From: Cyanoderma ruficeps
Lineage: Eukaryota; Chordata; Aves; Passeriformes; Timaliidae
DNA: 64,000 bases
NCBI GenBank assembly: GCA_008694505.1
Contig: VZDJ01000049.1
Coordinates: forward strand, 2,696,748 to 2,760,747
Direction of reading: 5' to 3'
The position numbers and the translations under genes are program-made. The notes under the pieces were generated by a model. It did no database searches and was not told the DNA's origin. It saw nothing but the letters and a program-made list of their open reading frames with translations. This document shows positions 57,477 through 64,000 of this stretch, in pieces; the stretch's first letter is position 1, and each line of letters opens with the position of its first letter.

Positions 57477-57603
57477 GTGAGGTTGGATGAGCCTTGGAGC
57501 AGCCTGGGATGGTGGAAGGTGTCCCTGCCCAGGGCAGAGGTGGGATGAGAGGAGCTTTAATGTCCTTTCCAACCCAAACCATTCTGTGATTTAATGATTC
57601 TGC
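57477..57603 (+). mobile_element. CR1 LINE 3'-end fragment
   Basis: 'gtgaggttggatgagccttg', 'gagcagcctgggatggtgga', 'aggtgtccctgcccagggca', 'tttaatgtcctttccaaccc' and 'aaaccattctgtgatttaat' run in CR1 sense order and end in decayed ATTCTGTG repeats. Confidence 0.96.
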
Positions 57604-60600
57604 TACCCGAAATTAATTAATGCTATTAATACCATTAATTCTCAGAGCAGGTTTTTTCCTGTGAGCGATGACAAAGCTGCAGCTTTCCTTCCCTAAAGAT
57701 CGACTGTCCTCTGATTTATCAGGTGCCTGTTTCACCCTGATTTCTGGGGACCACAAAGCCCCGATTCCCACCCAAACCAGGTCCCCGTGACTGCCACCCC
57801 CTCCCCAGGCACACAGAAATAATGGCTATTTTAGCCTGTCATTCTCTGCAGCCAAAGCCTCACCTCTGCTCACCGGGGTCTTTACATAACCTGACCTNGT
57901 GCTCATGTGTTTCTGGTATTGACACCAACTTCGCTTTCAACAAAGGGTGGGTTCCCATGAACTCCGTCCTTTATTACCCAGCTGCTTCTGATTAGAGATT
58001 ACCCAATAAAAAGGGAGTAATACAGTCAGCAGTGTGTTCCTACATGTAGCACTTTTCCATGTGTTTCAATTTACCAATCGACCAATAAAGCCCTGCCCTC
58101 CAATGAACTGCATTCCATACCTCGCATTTTTTTGGCTTATTTTGATAAATGTAGCTTTTCATAGATAAAAAAAAAAGGGCAAGAATCTGGCTAACGCTGT
58201 CTACTGTTAGCTGGAGCGTTGATGTTGGGTAGATGAATTGGGGAATGCTACTTGATCTTTTCTCTGACAGCTTATTATGCCTCAGTTCCTGGGCTTCTAA
58301 AATTTCTCTTGCAGGGCTCCCTGTCACTGTGCTTAGTTAAAACTTGTCAAAAAATTATCAAACCCAATTTCAGGCTTGTTTTACTTATTTCCTTCAGCAC
58401 CGAGCAGGCAAGGGAGGTTTTTGAAAGGCTACACTCTCAGCGCTGCTGTTGCAGAGGTTTCTGAAAGCTCAAAATTCCTTATCCAGCATTATGTGTGGGA
58501 TTAAAGGGCTCAAAGTGGAAAATGGCAGCCCATAAAATGGGTCATTTCTAGTGCAAACCGTTGGGAGGGAAAGCACAGAAAGCAAACAGCAACTGGAGGG
58601 ATTCCTCAAGGAGGGGATCTGGGAGCAGAGTTGGAAAGTTGTTCTTTGCCGCTGATCTTCTCTCCCAAAAAACCTTACACACGTATTTGATGTGAAGCAC
58701 TTCAGAAGTTGCACTGGTGAAGAGCTCACGAGATTAAAAATGAGCACATGCATTCCTTAATTGTCATCTTTTACCAGGAGGAGCAGAAGCCTTGGTTGTG
58801 TCTCTGGTGTCAGTGGAGGAGGATCGTGATCCTCACAGGGGCCAGGCACAAACCCAGCACCGTCAGGAATGAGTTGCCCTTCAAGGGCAGGAGATAAGCA
58901 TTTGGTACAACGACGCTGAGGAGTTAAAATTTCCAAGTTTTATTTAGGAATTTTAACTTTGGCAAATTAATTTTGTCATTGGCACGTCTTAATGAAAACG
59001 CGCCCTTTTTACTTGTGTGAAGCTGCGGTCCATGAAGGGCTAACCTGCAAAGCAATCCAGGTGGGATGAACGGTATTAAACCCTTTAATTCTCCTAAACA
59101 GACCTTCCCTTTGACACTGAACTTGGCTTCATCACCACTTTCCAGCAGGAGAATGGAAATGCAGTAAACCTCTCCATTAAACCAAGCTGCTGGAGAGGGA
59201 GCTTTATTGTTTGAAGGTAGTTCAAAGCAGGTCGAAAAACCCTTTATAAAAACAGGCAGGAACTCCTTAAACCCCCCTGAGGTATAAATGTGCTCACTGG
59301 AGGCCTCGGTGCCTCTGACTCCTTCCCCACCTTTTCCCGTGGCAGGCAGGGGAAGTTCAGCTGCAGGAGGACACGATGCAAAGAAAGTCACCGAGAGTTC
59401 AGCACGTGAGATGTGGAAACCTGACCTTGATGCCACACTGATATCAGCAAACCTGGGATTTTCCAGGCTGTCTCAAAGGCATCTTAATTCTGTCAGGCTT
59501 CAACAATCCAAGGCACGGCAGCACCAACAACCTCCTTTTAGGTGGCAATCAAACAACAGCTACAAACTCTCCCCCAGCACTAAAATACTAAAGGCTGGAA
59601 TATATCTTGATGCCTTGAACTTTTCCTTCTCCTCTGGATAATTTTAGGGGAAAAAAATTCAGTCCCATCGGAGCTGAGGACAAAACTTTGACTTCCAAGG
59701 AGCCTCATGGAAAGGTGTGGATTTATCTCCCTAGAGTTATCCTTGTAAATCACTGAATAAACACTTTTTCCAGAATAAGAGTTTGGGCTCTGCCTAAAGC
59801 ACTTCCCTGAAGGGTCAGCCTTGAAGGTGAGATTCCTTTGCTGGCTCCTTCTGCCAGGGCATAAAATGCTCATTTTCTGGGTGTTTTTTCCCCAGGGGAA
59901 CACAGCCTGGTTCCCAGCTCTGACAAATTACAGAGGCCAAGGTCCTGGAAGGGTACAGCAGAGCAGAAACCTACTGCAGCTTTTGGAGGCACCGAGTTCC
60001 CCTGCTGCTGTGGGGCCAGGTGAGATGGATCCATCTTCCTGGAGATTTCCAGAGGGAGGTGAGGTTTTTGCCACCAAATTCTTCACTTCTAGTTGCAATT
60101 TGGAGAAGGAATCAGGAGTGGGCTGCTTCCCCCTGATACTCCTGATGCAATCCTCAGTGGTGAGTTTGCATCCTGTGCCCCCAAATCCCAGAGTTCCTGC
60201 AGATGCCCATGAGCCACGTGCTCCCAGCTTCCCAAAAAAATCCCGAATTCCCGGTCCACAGCCTCCTCCAACACACAAGAGGAGTTTTACTGAAGTGCAA
60301 CAGTTGCATTCCATTTAATGAATACATTCCATTTAGTAATTGATTAAGTCTTACATGAAAAACAGAAGAGTTCTGCAGAAGATTCATTTCCAGAAAGGTT
60401 TGGGGTTTTTTTCTTTTTTTTTTTTAAATAATTGGAATTAGATTCTGGGCTGGAGAGAAAGCTGGGGATAGCTGATAACATTTTGACAATGATGAGTGAG
60501 GCTTTAGGAAATAAATACAGCCAGGATTATTGAAGTCTTTTCAGCAGCAGTGTCTCCAATTCAGTGGGATCATATGAAAAAATATTTGCCTTTTTCAAGT

Positions 60601-61527
60601 CACCTAATCATTCTAGAGAGCTGGCAGCAACTCAAGTGATGTACACTTAAAATGTCAGGCTAAATCATAGATTTCAGCCTTCAGAATGTGCTGTTAAGTA
60701 TCATTCATTTGTGTTTTTCAGTCGAAAAAAATTTTGAACCTTAAGCTTCTTCCCGTATTACTGGCGTGAGTTTTGTTGTTTATGCCAAGGAAGCACCGAA
60801 ATAAATAAATGAAGGAAGAACAGGCAAAAAAAACAAACCAGGACATGGAGTGACCAGCACGTTTCCTGGAAATCAGAAAATATGAAAGAAGGAGAAGGAA
60901 TTTATGAAGAAAGAAGAGCCAAGTGTGATTTTCCCCGCACTCCCCGGCCCTGACAAACCACATCACCCAGAAAGGTTCTCCCTGAGATCACTTCCATCAC
61001 ACGCCCTTGGCCGTGCCTCTTGTTTGTTGTCACTGTTGTCCAACCTTGTTCTTCCCCACGAAGGGAACGTGAATTGCACGAAATGCTTCATTTCCAGCTC
61101 CGATTTATTTGGCTTTTTCTCCCCGCCATTGCAGCTCAGCTGTCCTCTCTTGGCTAGATTAAAGAGACCTTTAATAGATGTTATTTTCTCCTCGGTGAAA
61201 ATACTTAAAGTGTTGTAATCAAGCCTCTGTTTGATCCTTTTAACAAGCCAAACAGACCAATTTCCTTAAGTCTGTTCCATCAGGCACCTCTTGTATTTTA
61301 AACAAAACCTTTTGCAAAGGAAAGCCGATTTTTTGCAAAGGAGTCTGCTCCACTTTCAACGCCCGTTCCAGACTTTGAGAACATCCTCTCCAAAATAACA
61401 CCCCAAAGAGCCATTTTGAGCCTTCACTGCCTCAACTGCCCCCAGTCCCTTCAAGATGAGGAGATTCCAGCCGGCAACGGAGTTTTGGATCACTAAATCA
61501 TGTTTTCAAGGAAAAGAGGATGTCATT
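57604..61527. other. Non-coding, no recognised element
   Basis: Nearly 4 kb without a supported gene or interspersed repeat. There is an ambiguous base at 57898 and a T-rich run at 60409-60424. Frames at 58924-59436 (-), 59821-60318 (+) and 59928-60314 (-) overlap antisense and have no domains. Confidence 0.5.
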
Positions 61528-61676
61528 TTTTGACAGGATGAGAGGGAATGGCCTCAAGTTGTGCCAGAAGAGGTTTAGATTGGGTATCAGGAAAAAATCT
61601 TTATGGAAAGGGTTATCAAGCATTGGAACAGGCTGCCCAGGGAGGAGGTGAAGTCGCCATCCCTGGAGTTTGTTTC
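61528..61676 (+). mobile_element. CR1 LINE fragment interrupted by LTR
   Basis: 'gacaggatgagagggaatgg', 'cctcaagttgtgccagaaga', 'ggtttagattgggtatcagg', 'aaagggttatcaagcattgg', 'aacaggctgcccagggagga' and 'ggtgaagtcgccatccctgg' match the sense CR1 3' region. The match stops abruptly where the LTR-like sequence starts, so the CR1 was older and was cut by the later insertion or truncated there. Confidence 0.93.
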
Positions 61677-62123
61677 TGTGCTGTGTAGAGTTAGGCCTTA
61701 GCAAGCAGAAAAACATGTCAAGCAAGACAATAGAAAAGTTTAATAATGAGGCTGTGCTTTGCTTATAGAAGAGTATAAAAAGTCCCTGAAGAGCAAGAAA
61801 TATAAAGCAAGCACCCATTTTTAGATATAGAGTCTACGGGTAGTTTTAATGGTTGGTTTATGCCGATAAACCTGTCTTAAACCTTACAGATCAGTCTGTA
61901 AGCTCTTAACAATTTGCTGTTGGTTAGACAACTTTTAGAAGGCCTTGTAACACAGAGAATTCTCTCCTATAACACAGAGAATTCTCTCCTATAACACAGA
62001 GAATTTCGGCTGCTGTTGGCAGGACTGAGCTGTTGCCATCTCTCAATTGTCTCACCCTACACTGAGGCTGATGTTGCAATAAAAGCTCGAGGAACGTCTC
62101 CCAGCAGTCCCATCCCATCGTTT
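61677..62123 (+). mobile_element. Probable endogenous retrovirus LTR
   Basis: LTR-like order in + orientation: a possible TG start at 61677, TATAAAA at 61774-61780 and AATAAA at 62078-62083 ('gcaataaaagctcgaggaac'). It adjoins a CR1 copy without flanking similarity. An internal 22-bp tandem ('aacacagagaattctctcct' type, 2.7 copies) lies at 61947-62007. Exact ends, inverted termini and target-site duplication are not resolved, and the 3' boundary is an estimate. No internal retroviral genes are seen downstream. The sequence resembles LTRs I associate with songbird genomes; the family is uncertain. Confidence 0.65.
61947..62007. repeat. 22-bp tandem repeat inside LTR
   Basis: 'aacacagagaattctctcct' plus 'at' is repeated nearly perfectly two and a half times. 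The high identity suggests recent expansion relative to the LTR. Confidence 0.95.
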
Positions 62124-63156
62124 GGAAAAAGTAGATCCAAAATGGCACCACAAGGACCAACGTGGGTTGGCGTCGCTCCTTTGCACTGGTCAGCAGCAGG
62201 GCCCTGGGACAGCTGGGACAAAAGAGAGAAGGAAAAGCCCTGGAGCTACAGGGTTTGTGTGGGGTCACCCCACAGCTGTGTCCCCGAGGTGCTGGCAGTG
62301 TCCCCCACCCCGGCCCGGGGCCCAGCTGGGGAAGGAGCTCGGGGGAAGTGGTGGCTGGCAGAAAATAAATCACAGCGCTGTCACTCCTTGCCCCAACTGG
62401 TTTCCACAAACAAAACTTCACTGTCCACTGACAAGAACAAATAAACGGAGTCGGGAGAGACTGAAAGTCACAGGGGATCTGAAATATTTACCTTGATACC
62501 TTATAAGGGTAATAACCACTTTGCTGCTTTGCAGCCACTGACAGAATGAAAAAAAGGAAAATCAAATCGAAAAAGCAAAACAAAAACCTACCTAAAATGT
62601 TTGGGGCTTTTGACTAGTCCAACCTGTCCTGGCAAAAGCATCAAAGCAGGATTAGAACAAGGTTTTAATTATACACGATTTCCCTCACCCCCCTTCCCTC
62701 CTCTCCTCCAAATCTCTTGTGTTTGATTATCGAGATCAGTGGAGTCAGCCAGATATTGCAGTTCATATAAATGATTTCATTCAGGCTCCTGCACCAAAGA
62801 CACAACGAGCATTTAAAAGCTGGAGGTGCCCCTTTTGCTCTGGGCTGTGTGTGTTCACCAAGCCCTGTTATGTTTCCTTTCTTTCATATTCTTGCGAGCC
62901 ACATTTCTCAAAATTACCTACAAGAGTCACAAACTCCTGCGTGCCAACAGCTCCAGACAAATAAATAACCCACCCTGGGAGGAAATATTGGACATCAGAT
63001 AAATCCTGCTGGGTCCTGGGCTGCTTTTGGCCGATGCTCCTCAGCAATAAAGTAGTGGTCAATAAAAATACAGGTCCATTCACTTATTGGTGAAGTATAA
63101 AACACAACAAAAAGCTTTGGGAGGGAATAACTTCACTTGTCTGTGTTTTTTGTTTG
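62124..63156. other. Non-coding, no recognised element
   Basis: A GC-rich part at 62250-62360 is followed by AT-rich sequence. No internal retroviral frame is evident after the LTR. Frames at 62016-62496 (+) lack a domain. Confidence 0.5.
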
Positions 63157-63173
63157 TTTTTTTTTTTTTTTTT
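63157..63173. repeat. T homopolymer
   Basis: About 17 T residues, with T-rich flanking sequence. Confidence 0.88.
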
Positions 63174-64000
63174 CCCCTTGACTGCACGATTGCACCGAGG
63201 CTTTAAGTCGACAGTTGAAAGAGCTGGAGGTGAAGTTGCTGAAGCAGCGCCGGGAGAGATTTGTGTCACCTGGGAATTGGACACAGTGGGTTAATTGTAG
63301 CACTGACACACCGGGATTATTTACCCCCGGTGATCAAAGGGAATTCGTCCCCAGTGGGTGAGGCTGGAAGGGATTTCAGCCCTGGATGGCTCTGACAGTT
63401 GGGGCTGAGCTCAGCGGAAGGCGTTGGGTGTTTCACTGCGCTGAGCATTGGGCAAACATTCAAACGTGGAGCCTCGCTCTGAACTTCTGATCTTTACAGT
63501 TGAGGTTCTTCACTGAAAGAAGGTCAAAAGTTTTAATTTTCTGAGGCTTCAGATCAGATGACAGCCTCAAAAGTAGCTTTGCCAAAATGCTGTTTTTTAA
63601 AGACAATCTCCTTCCACTTGTGAACCAAACCGGTTTGGTATCACATCCGCAAGGATGAGGAGAGGGAAAAACCCTCTCTGAGCAGTTCAGTCAGTGTCAG
63701 GGTGACCGACACAATTATGTGCCTGACTTATGAAGTGTGAGAAATCTGACCGCTTGAGACGCAGGAACACAATCAGAATTAAATGTAATTTTTTGGTTTG
63801 CCTCTTGTCCCTCGTGCAACCTCTCCCAGCATTTCAAACTGTGTCTCACAGCAGTGCTGGTCCACCTTTACCCTGAGCATGAAATTGTGGATTACAGGGC
63901 TACTGTACATGGATTTATGGCTAAAAAGCCCAGCTCTGCCTGTGGATCCTGTTTTCATTAGCAGTTACAAAGAGCCAATTGCATGTGTGCGTGTTTGTGT
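63174..64000. other. Non-coding, no recognised element
   Basis: Mixed composition to the window end. No gene, RNA gene or repeat recognised. Confidence 0.5.

Noticed and set aside
62124..62460. Internal retroviral sequence following the LTR
   Set aside because: No primer-binding site or retroviral gene frame could be recognised.
1..64000. A novel multi-gene biological system
   Set aside because: No gene cluster, operon or set of co-occurring coding frames is present; the window is dominated by non-coding avian sequence.

Overview
The window looks like a gene-free stretch of an avian nuclear genome, most likely a songbird. The main evidence is several 3'-end fragments of CR1, the dominant LINE of birds, on both strands, plus at least one solo LTR and one probable second LTR of endogenous-retrovirus type. 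Interspersed repeat density is low, CpG is depleted outside a few islands, and there are no operons, ribosome binding sites or long bacterial-type ORFs. 'Avian' is well supported; 'passerine' rests on my impression of the LTRs and is less sure.

I can support no protein-coding gene and no RNA gene. Two of the longest open frames (292 aa at 7845-8723 and 288 aa at 12033-12899) run through minisatellites. The longest non-repetitive one (233 aa, 18228-18929) has no recognisable domain and is open on the other strand too.

Layout. 1-15 kb is comparatively GC-rich and holds six independent tandem-repeat families with periods of about 45, 164, 33, 13, 34 and 27 bp. It ends in a T/G-skewed block at 14.3-14.9 kb. 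A CpG-island-like element at about 12.77-13.10 kb directly abuts the 34-bp array. 15-20 kb contains a second CpG-rich patch (about 15.98-16.40 kb) and an AT-rich block with many homeodomain-type TAAT cores (17.83-18.20 kb). 20-50 kb is AT-richer, gene-desert-like sequence with several blocks that resemble conserved regulatory DNA: 28.86-29.64, 33.44-33.85, 38.58-38.96 and 48.18-48.51 kb. It also has two short segmental tandem duplications (124 bp at 29.64 kb, 323 bp at 36.74 kb) and a cluster of an AACGCTC motif at 23.26-23.50 kb. 50-64 kb carries most of the CR1 fragments and the two LTR sequences.

How it might work together: the pattern of sparse transposons, no exons and scattered motif-dense islands is what is commonly seen in regulatory deserts beside developmental genes. 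That is inference; no flanking gene is visible to name. Runs of N mostly sit inside homopolymers or microsatellites, so those tracts have unreliable lengths. I found no evidence for a novel multi-gene system. The best leads are the minisatellite cluster with a shared core motif, the GT-skewed block, and the promoter-like or enhancer-like islands.
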